This document shows positions 34,058-44,689 of a stretch of 64,000 nucleotides of DNA, piece by piece. The position numbers and the translations under genes were made by a program. This DNA is from Falsiroseomonas ponticola (GTDB lineage Bacteria; Pseudomonadota; Alphaproteobacteria; Acetobacterales; Acetobacteraceae). Positions within the stretch are counted from its first letter, which is position 1. Each line of letters begins with the position of its first letter. Below the pieces are notes generated by a model, which saw only the letters and a program-made list of their open reading frames with translations, was not told the DNA's origin and made no database searches. The stretch covers positions 62,001 through 126,000 of the forward strand of contig NZ_JAERQN010000006.1 in NCBI RefSeq assembly GCF_016805305.1. The letters run 5' to 3'.

Positions 34058-34611
34058 ACCAGGATGGCCAGCACCATCGCCGCCGCCATGGCGCCACCCG
34101 CGATGCGGACCGGCGTCGCGGCAAGCCGCAGCGCAGCCAGCGCGCCCGCGCCATGCAGCGCCGCGGTGGCCAGCAGGAAGCCCGCCGCATAGCCCAGCGC
34201 GCCGCTGCCCTCGGCCAGTTCCAGCCCATGCGCATTGCCATGCAGCAGCCCGAAGGCGGCGACGACCGGCAGCGCGAGTCCGAGCGACAGGCGGGCGGAG
34301 GCGGCGACCAGCGCGCCGAGGATGATGACGGAGGCGAGGATCCCGCCCTCCACCATCGGCAGCCCCGTGCCGGCCATGCCGAGCGCGCCGCCGATCGCCA
34401 TGCCGCCCAGGAAGGAAGCCGGCAGCGCCAGCAGTGCGCGGCCGCCCATCAGCCCGGCCCAGAGGCCGACCGCCACCATGGCCAGCACATGGTCCAGCCC
34501 GCCGATCGGGTGCATCAGCCCCGCGACGACGCCATGGACATGATCGCCCGCGCCATGCGCGAAGGCCGGGGCCGGCGCCAGCAGCGCCGCGAGCATCAGG
34601 AAGCGGCGCAT
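34054..34611 (-). CDS. ureJ: HupE/UreJ-family nickel-linked membrane protein
   Basis: A 185-residue inner-membrane protein with a signal-like first helix and about six helices. The histidine-rich N-terminal periplasmic stretch (FAHGAGDHVHGV) and the helix motif HPIGGLDHVLAMVAVG are diagnostic of HupE/UreJ, thought to be nickel (or cobalt) permeases. ATG 34611 overlaps the ureG stop. It would supply Ni for the urease active site. Confidence 0.92.
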   Translation of the reverse strand: MRRFLMLAALLAPAPAFAHGAGDHVHGVVAGLMHPIGGLDHVLAMVAVGLWAGLMGGRALLALPASFLGGMAIGGALGMAGTGLPMVEGGILASVIILGALVAASARLSLGLALPVVAAFGLLHGNAHGLELAEGSGALGYAAGFLLATAALHGAGALAALRLAATPVRIAGGAMAAAMVLAILV

Positions 34612-35237
34612 CACGCGGCCTCCCCGCGCCGGGTCAGGCCGCCAGCGGCCAGGATGAAGGCTGCGATCTCTGCCACGCCCTTGTTCTCCTTGAGGTTGGT
34701 GAACATGAAAGGCCGCGCGCCGCGCATCTTCTTCGCGTCGCGGTCCATCACGCCGAGGTCCGCGCCGACCAGCGGCGCCAGGTCGATCTTGTTGATCACC
34801 AGCAGGTCGCTGCGGGTGATGCCCGGCCCGCCCTTGCGGGGGATCTTGTCGCCGGCGGAGACATCGATGACGTAGATGGTGAGGTCCGCGAGTTCCGGGC
34901 TGAAGGTCGCGGCCAGGTTGTCGCCGCCGCTTTCGATGAACAGCACCTCCAGCGTCGGATGCCGCGCCGACATCTCCGCCACGGCGGCGAGGTTGATGGA
35001 GGCATCCTCCCGGATCGCGGTGTGCGGGCAGCCGCCGGTCTCGACGCCCATGATGCGGTCGGGGTCCAGCGCGCCGCTCCGCGTCAGGAACTCGCTGTCC
35101 TCCTTGGTGTAGATGTCGTTGGTGATGGCGGCGATGTCGTTGTGGTCGCGCATGTACTTGCACAGGCGATCGACCAGCGCCGTCTTGCCGGAACCGACGG
35201 GGCCGCCGATGCCGACACGGAAGGGTCCGTTACTCAT
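34611..35237 (-). CDS. ureG: Urease accessory GTPase UreG
   Basis: A 208-residue SIMIBI-class GTPase that drives nickel insertion into urease. P-loop [11 protein letters not shown] lies near 11-21. The conserved block [17 protein letters not shown], with the nickel-binding CPH, is at 66-82, and the guanine-specificity segment [13 protein letters not shown] is near 149. The start overlaps the ureF stop by four bases, and the stop overlaps the ureJ start. Confidence 0.98.
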   Translation of the reverse strand: MSNGPFRVGIGGPVGSGKTALVDRLCKYMRDHNDIAAITNDIYTKEDSEFLTRSGALDPDRIMGVETGGCPHTAIREDASINLAAVAEMSARHPTLEVLFIESGGDNLAATFSPELADLTIYVIDVSAGDKIPRKGGPGITRSDLLVINKIDLAPLVGADLGVMDRDAKKMRGARPFMFTNLKENKGVAEIAAFILAAGGLTRRGEAA

Positions 35238-35947
35238 GAGCGGAAAAGCCTCGTGTATTGCGTCTCGTGACGCAGGGAGAAGAGATCGATGGCGATGGCC
35301 GCGGCGCCGAGGTCATCGGGATCGGTGACGGCCAGCGCGGCCTCGGTGGCACGCAGCACGATCGGCAGCAGCGCGGCGGTCGCCACCTGCCCATCCGTCT
35401 GGCCGAGCGGCACGACGCGCACGCCGGCGGAGACGATGTTGGTGGCGAAACCCGTGAGCCAGCCGAAGACGGCGTCGCGCAGCGAAATGCCGTGGAAGGC
35501 CGCCGCCGCGCCGAAGGCGACGGCATGGGTCAGGCGCCCCGGATTGCGCGCGGCATAGGCCGCGAAGCGCGGCTCCGGCCAGGCCGCATTGGTCGCCAGC
35601 GCGAAGGCTTGGCCGGGCTGCATCGCCTCCAGCGCCAGTTCCGCCGTGCCGCGCCAGCTGGCGGCGAGGTCCGTGAGCTCATCGAGCATCGCGTCGTCGC
35701 CAGCCGCGGCGGCCCGCCAGGCCAGCGCCAGCAGCCCGCCATCCACTGCGCCCGCGCCGTGCGAGAGCGCCGCCTCGACATAGGCGACGAGGTGCTCGCG
35801 CTTCGTCACCGCGCCATCCTCCACCGCCATCTCCAGCCCATGGCTGTAGGAGAAGGCGCCGATCGGATAGGCCGGCGACAGCCAGGCGAGCAGCCGCGCG
35901 AGGGCGGCGGGATCAGTGCCCGTGGTGATGGCAGTCGGGCCCGTGCT
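35234..35947 (-). CDS. ureF: Urease accessory protein UreF
   Basis: A 237-residue all-helical chaperone that bridges UreD and UreG; the signature [18 protein letters not shown] is near the N-terminus. The start is uncertain: ATG 35947 lies inside the His-rich 3' end of ureE, read in another frame (35-base overlap), and gives a family-like beginning. Upstream in-frame ATGs would only translate the frame-shifted histidine-coding repeat as Met/Thr-rich residues. Confidence 0.95.
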   Translation of the reverse strand, partial: STGPTAITTGTDPAALARLLAWLSPAYPIGAFSYSHGLEMAVEDGAVTKREHLVAYVEAALSHGAGAVDGGLLALAWRAAAAGDDAMLDELTDLAASWRGTAELALEAMQPGQAFALATNAAWPEPRFAAYAARNPGRLTHAVAFGAAAAFHGISLRDAVFGWLTGFATNIVSAGVRVVPLGQTDGQVATAALLPIVLRATEAALAVTDPDDLGAAAIAIDLFSLRHETQYTRLFRS

Positions 35948-36476
35948 CATGGTCGTGGTGATGATCATGGTCGTGGTCATGCCCGTGACCATGGCCATGG
36001 CCATGGGGATGCGCCGGCAGGCGGTTGTGCTCGCCATAGGCGCCGCCTTCCGGGTTGAAGGGTGCGCGCACCTTCCGCAGCGTGGCGCCCAGGCCCTCCA
36101 GCATGCGGATGATGACGTGGTCGTGCCGGATCAGGATGGTGTCGCCGGCGAGTTGCGTCGGCAGGTGCCGGTTGCCGAGGTGCCACGCCAGGCGCAGCAG
36201 CAACGCGGGACTTGGCGCCGTGACCTCCACCAGGTCCTCCGCCGCCGCCTTCACGCGGATGAAGCCGCCATGTTCGAGCTCGAGCCCGTCGCCATCGCGC
36301 ATGACGGTGGCCTCGGCCAGGTCGAGCAGGAAGGAGCCGCCGCCCTCCGTCAGGTACATCTTGCGGCGGCGGTAGCGATCATCGAAGTCGACATGCACGG
36401 CATCGCGCTGCTCGGCTTCCGGCCAGGTGCCGGCGGCATGGACGGCCAGCGCGCGGGGCGGGGTGGTATTGGGCAT
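35913..36476 (-). CDS. ureE: Urease accessory nickel-binding protein UreE
   Basis: A 187-residue nickel metallochaperone. The N-terminal beta domain is followed by the metal-binding domain with GNRHLPTQLAGDTILIRHDHVI. The C-terminal tail of about 30 residues is mostly His and Asp and would hold several Ni ions. ATG 36476 follows GAGAG; a TTG directly before it could add one residue. It begins 9 bases after ureC ends. Confidence 0.97.
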   Translation of the reverse strand: MPNTTPPRALAVHAAGTWPEAEQRDAVHVDFDDRYRRRKMYLTEGGGSFLLDLAEATVMRDGDGLELEHGGFIRVKAAAEDLVEVTAPSPALLLRLAWHLGNRHLPTQLAGDTILIRHDHVIIRMLEGLGATLRKVRAPFNPEGGAYGEHNRLPAHPHGHGHGHGHDHDHDHHHDHEHGPDCHHHGH

Positions 36477-36485
36477 CAAGCTCTC

Positions 36486-38197
<1,712 letters not shown>

Positions 38198-38198
<1 letters not shown>

Positions 38199-38503
38199 CA
38201 GAGCTTGCCCTCCGTCTCGCCGCGGAAGCCGTGCACGATGCGGGCGCCGCTGTAGGGCACCAGCTTCACGCTGCGCGCCTGCCCCGGCTCGAACCGCACC
38301 GCCGTGCCGGCGGGAATGTCGAGCCGCTGGCCGCGCGCGGCCGCGCGGTCGAAGCGCAGCGCGGGGTTGGTTTCCGCGAAATGATAGTGGCTGCCGACCT
38401 GGATCGGACGGTCGCCGGTATTGGCGACCTCGATCTCCGTGGTGGGACGGCCGACGTTCAATTCGATCTCGCCCTCGGCGGGGAAGAGTTCTCCGGGGAT
38501 CAT
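38198..38503 (-). CDS. ureB: Urease beta subunit UreB
   Basis: A 101-residue structural subunit of the bacterial three-subunit urease, with the family opening [16 protein letters not shown] and the core [15 protein letters not shown]. The start overlaps the ureA stop by four bases; the stop shares a base with the ureC start. Confidence 0.99.
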
Positions 38504-38802
38504 CGGATGGGCTCGTGCACGGTGACGAGCTTGGTGCCGTCCGGGAAGGTCGCTTCCACCTGGATCTCATGGATCATCTCGGCAATGCCCTCCATCACCT
38601 GGTCGCGCGTGATCACCGTGGCGCCGTCGCGCATGAGGTCCGCCACGCTGCGCCCGTCCCGCGCGCCTTCCACGACATAGTCGGTGATCAGCGCCACCGC
38701 CTCCGGGTGATTGAGCTTCACGCCGCGCTCCAGGCGCCGGCGTGCCACCTGGGCCGCCATGGCCACCAGCAGCTTGTCCTTCTCACGCGGCGTCAGGTTC
38801 AT
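38500..38802 (-). CDS. ureA: Urease gamma subunit UreA
   Basis: A 100-residue subunit with the family pattern [20 protein letters not shown] and [31 protein letters not shown] precedes ATG 38802, a good ribosome site. It is 55 bases downstream of ureD, a gap that contains a 10-base direct repeat. Confidence 0.99.
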   Translation of the reverse strand: MNLTPREKDKLLVAMAAQVARRRLERGVKLNHPEAVALITDYVVEGARDGRSVADLMRDGATVITRDQVMEGIAEMIHEIQVEATFPDGTKLVTVHEPIR

Positions 38803-38821
38803 GCGTCACCTCGTATCGTAC

Positions 38822-38846
38822 CCAAGCATGGGGGCGCCAAGCATGG
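38822..38846. repeat. 10-base direct repeat and small hairpin between ureD and ureA
   Basis: CCAAGCATGG occurs at 38822-38831 and 38837-38846. The second copy is also the core of a 6-base stem, GCGCCA-AGCA-TGGCGC (38835-38850). It could be an intercistronic processing or protein-binding site; the role is unknown. Confidence 0.5.
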
Positions 38847-38857
38847 CGCAAGCCGGT

Positions 38858-39685
38858 TCATGTGCGCCAGAGTCTTGGCAGGCGGGGGGGCAGGCCCAGC
38901 GCGGCCGCGCGCAGCGCCACCAGCGCCCGCGCCACGCCGGCACGGACCGCCCCGGCCTCCCCCATCCAGCGGGCCAGCAGCAGCCCGGGCGCGACCAGGC
39001 CGGCGCGGCCCTCCGCCAGGTCCCGCAGCCCGTCGCGATGCGCGGCGGCCTCCGGCGCGGCCAGCAGCAGCGTCGCGACGGCGCCCGCGCCATCCAGCAC
39101 GAAGCGGGCGGCGGCGGCACCCGGATCGGCCAGGCGGAAGCCATCGGCCCAGAGCAGCCGGCCATCCCGCCGGATGCGCCAGCGATCCTGCAGCGCGCCC
39201 TGGGTGAAACGCTCGCCCCGCGCGGCGCGGCCCAGCACCAGCATCTCGGCCGCCAGCAGCGTGGCATCGGGCGCCAGCTCCACCGCCATGCGGCGCGACA
39301 GGCGGGCGCCGTCGAACAGGATCGTCTCCTGCGGCAGCCATTCGCAGACGCTTCCACTCTCGAGCCGCAAGGTCGAGGCGATCATCGTCTCCGGCCCCAG
39401 CGTCCGGTAGATCTTCTCCGCCGCCGGCGTGGTCGCCGTGAAGCGCGCGCGCGGGCCGAGATCGATCGCGACCTCCAGCGAATCGCCGCCCGCCAGCCCG
39501 CCCGCGACATTGACCAGCGCCGCCTGCTTCGGCTCCGCCGGATCGCTGTCCGGGAAGAGGATGCGCAGCGGCGAGGATTGGAAGAGATGCGCGATGCGCG
39601 CGCCGCCCGGCGCGGCGACCAGGCCAAGTTCGGCGCGCCCGCGGGAGCGCTGATGGGAAGGCGCCGGCGGCGCGTCGGTGAGCAT
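38858..39685 (-). CDS. ureD: Urease accessory protein UreD (UreH)
   Basis: A 275-residue scaffold for urease activation, binding the apoenzyme and UreF-UreG. Recognisable blocks are LRILFPDSDPAEPKQAALVNVAGGLAGGDSLEVAI near 41-75 and TTPAAEKIYR near 85. ATG 39685 is the start nearest to the family beginning; the open frame extends further upstream but into the shared promoter region. It is the first gene of the urease operon, divergent from urtA. Confidence 0.96.
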   Translation of the reverse strand: MLTDAPPAPSHQRSRGRAELGLVAAPGGARIAHLFQSSPLRILFPDSDPAEPKQAALVNVAGGLAGGDSLEVAIDLGPRARFTATTPAAEKIYRTLGPETMIASTLRLESGSVCEWLPQETILFDGARLSRRMAVELAPDATLLAAEMLVLGRAARGERFTQGALQDRWRIRRDGRLLWADGFRLADPGAAAARFVLDGAGAVATLLLAAPEAAAHRDGLRDLAEGRAGLVAPGLLLARWMGEAGAVRAGVARALVALRAAALGLPPRLPRLWRT

Positions 39686-39989
39686 CGCGCGCAGCCTTGC
39701 ACGCGACGACGGCGCTGCAAACAGCCCTGCCGCCGCGCGGCGGTCGGAACGTGACCGGAAGGACAGCTTGCACAGAAGCACAGCGCCGAAACCGGCCTTC
39801 GGGCAATGATCGCCCGATTCTTGGGCGGCGGGAGCGGTACCGGAATCGAGAAAGCGAGGATTGCCGCCATCCGATCGTATGCAGACGGGCTGGCACGCAT
39901 CTCGCAACTGCGATCCACGGGCGGGATCAGGGGGCCGGAGCGGTCCATCCCCATCCGCCACGACCCGATGCCTGAGGAGGCCCGTTCAG
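39686..39989. promoter_or_regulatory. Divergent ureD-urtA control region
   Basis: These 304 bases hold no convincing gene. They contain the sigma-54-type promoter at 39891-39906 reading toward urtA, an inverted repeat TCGGGC-N7-GCCCGA at 39799-39817 about 75 bases upstream of it (a possible activator site), and a TTGCA-N14-TGCAA inverted repeat at 39697-39720 close to the ureD start. GAGGAGG at 39974-39980 is the ribosome binding site of urtA. Confidence 0.6.
39891..39906 (+). promoter_or_regulatory. Sigma-54 (RpoN) promoter of urtABCDE
   Basis: TGGCACG-CATC-TCGCA matches the -24/-12 consensus TGGCACG-N4-TTGCA except for one T-to-C change. The invariant GG (39892-39893) and GC (39904-39905) have the required 10 bases between them. 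It lies about 85 bases before ATG 39990. A nitrogen-controlled (NtrC) urea transporter fits this. Confidence 0.72.
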
Positions 39990-41234
39990 ATGAACCATCG
40001 CATGCCGATCACCCGGCGCGCCGCGCTTGCCACCTTCGGCGCCGCCATCGCGGCGCCTTCCATCCGCCCGTCCTTCGCCCAGGCCGCGCCGATCCGCGTC
40101 GGCGTGCTGCACTCCCTCTCCGGCACCATGGCGATCAGCGAGACCGCGCTGCGCGACACCGTGCTGATGATGGTGGAAGCGCAGAACGCCAAGGGCGGCA
40201 TCCTCGGCCGGCGGCTGGAGCCGGTGGTGGTGGACCCCGCCTCCAACTGGCCGCTCTTCGCCGAGAAGGCGCGCGAGCTGCTCGCCGTCTCCCGCGTCGA
40301 TGTCACCTTCGGCTGCTGGACCTCGGTGTCCCGCAAATCCGTCCTGCCGGTGTTCGAGGAGCTGAACGGCCTCCTCTTCTACCCCGTGCAGTATGAGGGC
40401 GAGGAAGAGAGCCGGAACATCTTCTACACCGGCGCCGCCCCAAACCAGCAGGCGATCCCGGCCGTCGAATACCTGATGTCCGCCGATGGCGGCAGCGCCC
40501 GCCGCATCGCGCTGCTGGGCACGGACTACGTCTATCCGCGCACGACCAACCGCATCCTGCGCGCCTTCCTGAACTCCAAGGGCATCCCCGATGCCGATAT
40601 CCTGGAGGAATACACCCCCTTCGGGCACAGCGACTGGCAGGGCATCGTCAGCCGCGTGAAGCGCTTCGCGGGCGAGGGCAAGAAGACCGCCATCGTCTCC
40701 ACCATCAACGGCGACGCGAACGTCCCCTTCTACCGCGAGCTCGGCAACCAGGGCATCAAGGCGGAAGACATCCCCTCGGTCGCCTTCTCGGTCGGTGAGG
40801 AAGAGCTGGCCGGCATCGACACGCGCCCGCTGGTCGGCCACCTGGCCGCGTGGAACTACTTCATGTCCGTGGACAGCCCCGCCAACACGGCGTTCAAGAC
40901 GATGTGGCAGGCCTACATCAAGAACCCGCGCCGCGTGGTGAACGACCCGATGGAAGCGACGCTGGTCGGCTTCCAGATGTGGGCGCAGGCCGTGGCGCAG
41001 GCGGGCACGACCAATGTCGATGCCGTGCGCACCGCGATGTACGGCCAGAAGGTGGACGCGCCCTGCGGCTACACGCTGGAGATGCACCGCAACCACCACC
41101 TCTCCAAGCCCGTCATGATCGGCGAGGTGCAGGCGGACGGCCAGTTCAACATCGTCTGGAAGACGCCCGGCCCGATCGTGGCCGAGAACTGGAGCCCCTT
41201 CATCCCCGAGAACGCGAACCGCCGCCGCGGCTGA
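39990..41234 (+). CDS. urtA: Urea ABC transporter substrate-binding protein UrtA
   Basis: A 414-residue periplasmic urea receptor of the Leu/Ile/Val-binding fold. A twin-arginine-like signal (ITRRAALATFGAA) ends near SFAQA (residue 31). The mature protein opens IRVGVLHSLSGTMAISE, with the urea-family blocks FGCWTSVSRKSVLPVFEELNGLLFYPVQYEGEE. The ribosome site GAGGAGG is 9 bases before ATG 39990. A stable hairpin separates it from urtB, as expected for a binding protein made in excess. Confidence 0.98.
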   Translation: MNHRMPITRRAALATFGAAIAAPSIRPSFAQAAPIRVGVLHSLSGTMAISETALRDTVLMMVEAQNAKGGILGRRLEPVVVDPASNWPLFAEKARELLAVSRVDVTFGCWTSVSRKSVLPVFEELNGLLFYPVQYEGEEESRNIFYTGAAPNQQAIPAVEYLMSADGGSARRIALLGTDYVYPRTTNRILRAFLNSKGIPDADILEEYTPFGHSDWQGIVSRVKRFAGEGKKTAIVSTINGDANVPFYRELGNQGIKAEDIPSVAFSVGEEELAGIDTRPLVGHLAAWNYFMSVDSPANTAFKTMWQAYIKNPRRVVNDPMEATLVGFQMWAQAVAQAGTTNVDAVRTAMYGQKVDAPCGYTLEMHRNHHLSKPVMIGEVQADGQFNIVWKTPGPIVAENWSPFIPENANRRRG

Positions 41235-41244
41235 GCAGGAACAA

Positions 41245-41268
41245 GGGGGTGGCCTTCGGGCCGCCCCC
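41245..41268 (+). terminator. UUCG-tetraloop hairpin between urtA and urtB
   Basis: Ten-base arms (41245-41254 and 41259-41268, one G-U pair) close a UUCG loop through a C-G pair, the most stable known tetraloop type. It lies between the urtA stop and the urtB start. It probably protects the 3' end of urtA mRNA or partly terminates transcription so that UrtA exceeds the membrane subunits. Confidence 0.75.
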
Positions 41269-41277
41269 ACCTCCTTC

Positions 41278-42846
41278 ATGAAGAAGACCCTCCTCGCCTT
41301 CCTGCTGCTGCTCGCCGCCGCGCTGCCGGCACGGGCGCAGGATGCCTTCGTGGCGGCCCTTCCAGGGCTCGCCGGCAATTTCAACGCGCAGGCGGAGGCG
41401 GTGGAACGCCTGGGTGCGCTGGCCGATCCCCGCGCCATACCCGTGCTGCGCGCGCTGGGCGATGGCCGGCTGCTGAAGCGCGCCGACAACAGCCTCGTCA
41501 TCCGTGACGGCAGCGCGCTGGTGGATGCCGTGACCGGCAGCCCCGCGGAAGCCGCGGGCACCGAGGTGCTGCGCATCAACAACCGCGTCCGCGTCGCGCT
41601 GCGCGGGGCGCTCGGCCGGCTGCAGATCGTCTCGCCCGATCCGGCGGAGCGGCTGGCCGCGGCCGAGGCCGTGTTCCGCACCCGCAGCGCCGACAACGTG
41701 CCCCTGCTGGATGCCGCGCTGGCGCGGGAGACCGTGCCCCGCATCCGGGACCGCATGAGCCTGGCACTCGCCGCCTCCCGCCTGCTCGCCGCCGATCCGG
41801 CGGCGAAGCTGCTGGGCGTGGAGGCGCTCGGCGCCTCCTCCAACCCCGAGGCGCGCGCCATCCTGCTGGAGGCCCGCGCGAACAACCCTGAGATCCTGCC
41901 GCAGATCGAAGCCGCGGTCGCCGCGATCGACCGGCGCCTCGCCATCCGCCGCGCGGCGGAGACCTTCTTCCAGGGCCTCTCGCTCGGCTCCGTGCTGCTG
42001 CTGGCGGCGCTGGGGCTTGCCGTCACCTTCGGCGTGATGGGCGTGATCAACATGGCGCATGGGGAATTCGTCATGCTCGGCGCCTACACGACCTTCATCG
42101 TGCAGGAAGCCTGCCGCGGCATCCCCTGGCTGCTGCCCTGGTCGCTGCCGCTTTCGGTCCCGGCCGCCTTCCTCGTGGCGGCGCTGTGTGGTGCCGCGAT
42201 GGAGCGCGGGCTGATCCGCCACCTCTACGGCCGGCCGCTGGAGACGCTGCTGATGACCTTCGGCGTCGGCATGATGATCCAGCAATCCGTGCGCCTGGTC
42301 TTCGGCGCGCAGAACCGGGAAGTGCTGAGCCCGTCCTGGATGCAGGGCACGCTGCTGCTGCCCTTCGACATCCCGGTCACGCAGAACCGCCTCTGGATCC
42401 TGGCCTTCTCCCTCATCGTGCTGGCGCTGACCGTCGCCGCCATCCGCTTCACCCGCTTCGGGCTGGAGATGCGGGCCGTGACGCAGAAGCGCGCCATCGC
42501 CTCCTCCATGGGCATCCGCACGGGCCGCGTGGATGCGCTGACCTTCGCCTTCGGCTCCGGCATCGCCGGCATCGCGGGCGTGGCGCTCAGCCAGATCGAC
42601 AACGTCTCCCCCAACCTCGGCACCGGCTACATCATCGACAGCTTTCTGGTGGTGGTGTTCGGCGGCGTGGGCTCGCTGGCGGGCACGCTGGTCGGCGCCT
42701 TCGGCCTCGGCCTGGTCAACAAGATCCTGGAACCCTGGGCCGGCGCCGTGCTGGCGAAGGTCTTCGTGCTGATCGCCGCCATGATCTTCATCCAGCGGCG
42801 GCCGCGCGGCCTGTTCGCGCAAAAGGGACGGGCCGCGGAAGCATGA
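41278..42846 (+). CDS. urtB: Urea ABC transporter permease UrtB
   Basis: A 522-residue permease of the branched-chain amino-acid family. A cleavable-looking signal (MKKTLLAFLLLLAAALPARAQ) and a periplasmic N-terminal domain of about 200 residues are typical of UrtB. The LivH-like membrane domain runs from about 225 on, with GVMGVINMAHGEFVMLGAYT. No Shine-Dalgarno sequence is seen before ATG 41278, which sits 9 bases after the UUCG hairpin. The stop overlaps the urtC start (ATGA). Confidence 0.97.
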   Translation: MKKTLLAFLLLLAAALPARAQDAFVAALPGLAGNFNAQAEAVERLGALADPRAIPVLRALGDGRLLKRADNSLVIRDGSALVDAVTGSPAEAAGTEVLRINNRVRVALRGALGRLQIVSPDPAERLAAAEAVFRTRSADNVPLLDAALARETVPRIRDRMSLALAASRLLAADPAAKLLGVEALGASSNPEARAILLEARANNPEILPQIEAAVAAIDRRLAIRRAAETFFQGLSLGSVLLLAALGLAVTFGVMGVINMAHGEFVMLGAYTTFIVQEACRGIPWLLPWSLPLSVPAAFLVAALCGAAMERGLIRHLYGRPLETLLMTFGVGMMIQQSVRLVFGAQNREVLSPSWMQGTLLLPFDIPVTQNRLWILAFSLIVLALTVAAIRFTRFGLEMRAVTQKRAIASSMGIRTGRVDALTFAFGSGIAGIAGVALSQIDNVSPNLGTGYIIDSFLVVVFGGVGSLAGTLVGAFGLGLVNKILEPWAGAVLAKVFVLIAAMIFIQRRPRGLFAQKGRAAEA

Positions 42847-43934
42847 GCGCCACGACCTCTCCCCTGCCCGCCAGCCGGGCGCGGCTCGGCCTGCGCACCG
42901 CCCTGCTGGTGGCGCTGCTGCTGCTGGCGGCCATGCCCGTGCTGAACCAGCTGCCGGAGACGCACCCGCTGCATGTCTCCGACTTCCTCGTCAGCGTCAC
43001 GGGCAAGTGGATCTGCTACGCCATCCTGGCGCTGTCGCTGGACCTGGCCTGGGGCTATGCGGGCATCCTCTCGCTCGGCCATGGCGCCTTCTTCGCGCTG
43101 GGCGGCTATGCCATGGGCATGCACCTGATGCGCCTGATCGGCCCGCGGGGCGTCTATGGCCACCCGGTGCTGCCGGACTTCATGGTGTTCCTCGGCTACC
43201 GGGAACTGCCCTGGTACTGGCTGGGCTTCGACAATTTCGCCTTCGCCATGCTGATGGTGGTGATGGTGCCGGGCGTGCTGGCGCTGGTGCTGGGCTGGCT
43301 CGCCTTCCGCAGCCGGATCACCGGCGTCTATCTCTCCATCATCACCCAGGCCATGACCTATGCGCTGATGCTGGCCTTCTTCCGCAACGACATGGGCTTC
43401 GGCGGCAATAACGGCTTCACCGACTTCAAGGAGCTGCTGGGCCAGCCGCTGAACACCAGCACGGCGCGATCAGCGCTGTTCTACGCCTCCCTCATCGCGC
43501 TCGCGGGCGCCTTCCTGCTCTGCTCCCGCATCACCGCCAGCAAGTATGGCCGCGTGCTGACGGCGATCCGGGATGGGGAGAACCGGGTGCGCTTCCTCGG
43601 CTACAACACCACGCACCACAAGCTCTTCGCCTTCGTGCTGTCGGCCATGCTGGCGGGCGTGGCGGGCGCGCTCTACGTGCCGCAGGTCGGCATCATCAAC
43701 CCCGGCGAGTTCAGCCCGGCCAATTCGATCGAGGCGGTGATCTGGGTCGCGGTCGGCGGGCGCGGTACGCTGGTCGGCGCCATCCTCGGCGCCTTCACGG
43801 TCAACGGCCTCAAGACCTGGCTGACCAGCGCGGCGCCGGACCTCTGGCTGTTCGTGCTGGGCGGGCTGTTCGTGCTGGTCACGCTGTTCCTGCCCAAGGG
43901 GCTGATCGGCCTGCTGAAGGGGCGCGGCGCATGA
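42843..43934 (+). CDS. urtC: Urea ABC transporter permease UrtC
   Basis: A 363-residue LivM-type permease with the diagnostic helices AWGYAGILSLGHGAFFALGGYAMGM and the loop ITASKYGRVLTAIRDGENRVRFLGYN. It pairs with UrtB. It begins inside the end of urtB and its stop overlaps urtD. Confidence 0.98.
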   Translation: MSATTSPLPASRARLGLRTALLVALLLLAAMPVLNQLPETHPLHVSDFLVSVTGKWICYAILALSLDLAWGYAGILSLGHGAFFALGGYAMGMHLMRLIGPRGVYGHPVLPDFMVFLGYRELPWYWLGFDNFAFAMLMVVMVPGVLALVLGWLAFRSRITGVYLSIITQAMTYALMLAFFRNDMGFGGNNGFTDFKELLGQPLNTSTARSALFYASLIALAGAFLLCSRITASKYGRVLTAIRDGENRVRFLGYNTTHHKLFAFVLSAMLAGVAGALYVPQVGIINPGEFSPANSIEAVIWVAVGGRGTLVGAILGAFTVNGLKTWLTSAAPDLWLFVLGGLFVLVTLFLPKGLIGLLKGRGA

Positions 43935-44686
43935 CCGATGGTCCAGTAAAGGGGGGCCGCAGGCTCTACCTCGACGGCGTCTCGGTCGTCTTCGACGGCT
44001 TCCGGGCGCTCAACAATCTCTCCCTGATCGTCGAGCCCGGGGAGTTGCGCTCCGTCATCGGCCCGAACGGCGCGGGCAAGACGACGATGATGGACGTCAT
44101 CACCGGCAAGACGCGGCCCACCGCCGGCACCGTCAATTTCGGCGACATCGACCTGACCAGGCTGGACGAGGCCGCCATCGCCAATCTCGGCATCGGGCGC
44201 AAGTTCCAGAAGCCCACCGTCTTCGATGCGCTGACGGTGTTCGAGAACATGGAGCTCGCGCTGAAGGCGCCGCGCGGACCGCTGGCCTGCCTGCGCTGGG
44301 CCCTGACGGGTGAGGCGAAGTCGCGGATCGAGCAGGCGCTGGAGGAGACGGGGCTGCAGGAACGCAGCAACGACGCCGCCGGCATCCTGAGCCATGGCCA
44401 GCGGCAATGGCTGGAGATCGGGATGCTGCTGATGCAGGACCCGGAGCTGCTGCTGGTGGACGAACCCGTGGCCGGCATGACGGATGCCGAGACGGAACAT
44501 ACCGCCGCGCTGCTGGTCCGCATCGCCGGCAAGCGCAGCGTCGTCGTCGTCGAACACGACCTCGAATTCGTTCGCGCGCTCGGCCGCCGCGTGACGGTTC
44601 TGCATGAGGGTAGCGTGCTGTCGGAAGGCTCCATCGACCATGTGCAGAACGACCAGCGCGTCATCGAAGTCTATCTGGGGCGCTGA
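43931..44686 (+). CDS. urtD: Urea ABC transporter ATPase UrtD
   Basis: A 251-residue LivG-type ATPase. Walker A GPNGAGKTTMMD lies near 46-57, the signature LSHGQRQWLEIGMLL near 154-168 (a variant, LSHGQ instead of LSGGQ, usual for UrtD) and Walker B LLLVDEPVAGM near 174-184. ATG 43931 overlaps the urtC stop. Confidence 0.98.
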   Translation: MTDGPVKGGRRLYLDGVSVVFDGFRALNNLSLIVEPGELRSVIGPNGAGKTTMMDVITGKTRPTAGTVNFGDIDLTRLDEAAIANLGIGRKFQKPTVFDALTVFENMELALKAPRGPLACLRWALTGEAKSRIEQALEETGLQERSNDAAGILSHGQRQWLEIGMLLMQDPELLLVDEPVAGMTDAETEHTAALLVRIAGKRSVVVVEHDLEFVRALGRRVTVLHEGSVLSEGSIDHVQNDQRVIEVYLGR

Positions 44687-44689
44687 GGG

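Noticed and set aside
39697..39720. NtrC site in the TTGCA-N14-TGCAA repeat near ureD
   Set aside because: Arm sequence and spacing do not match the NtrC consensus; it was kept only as an inverted repeat of unknown role.
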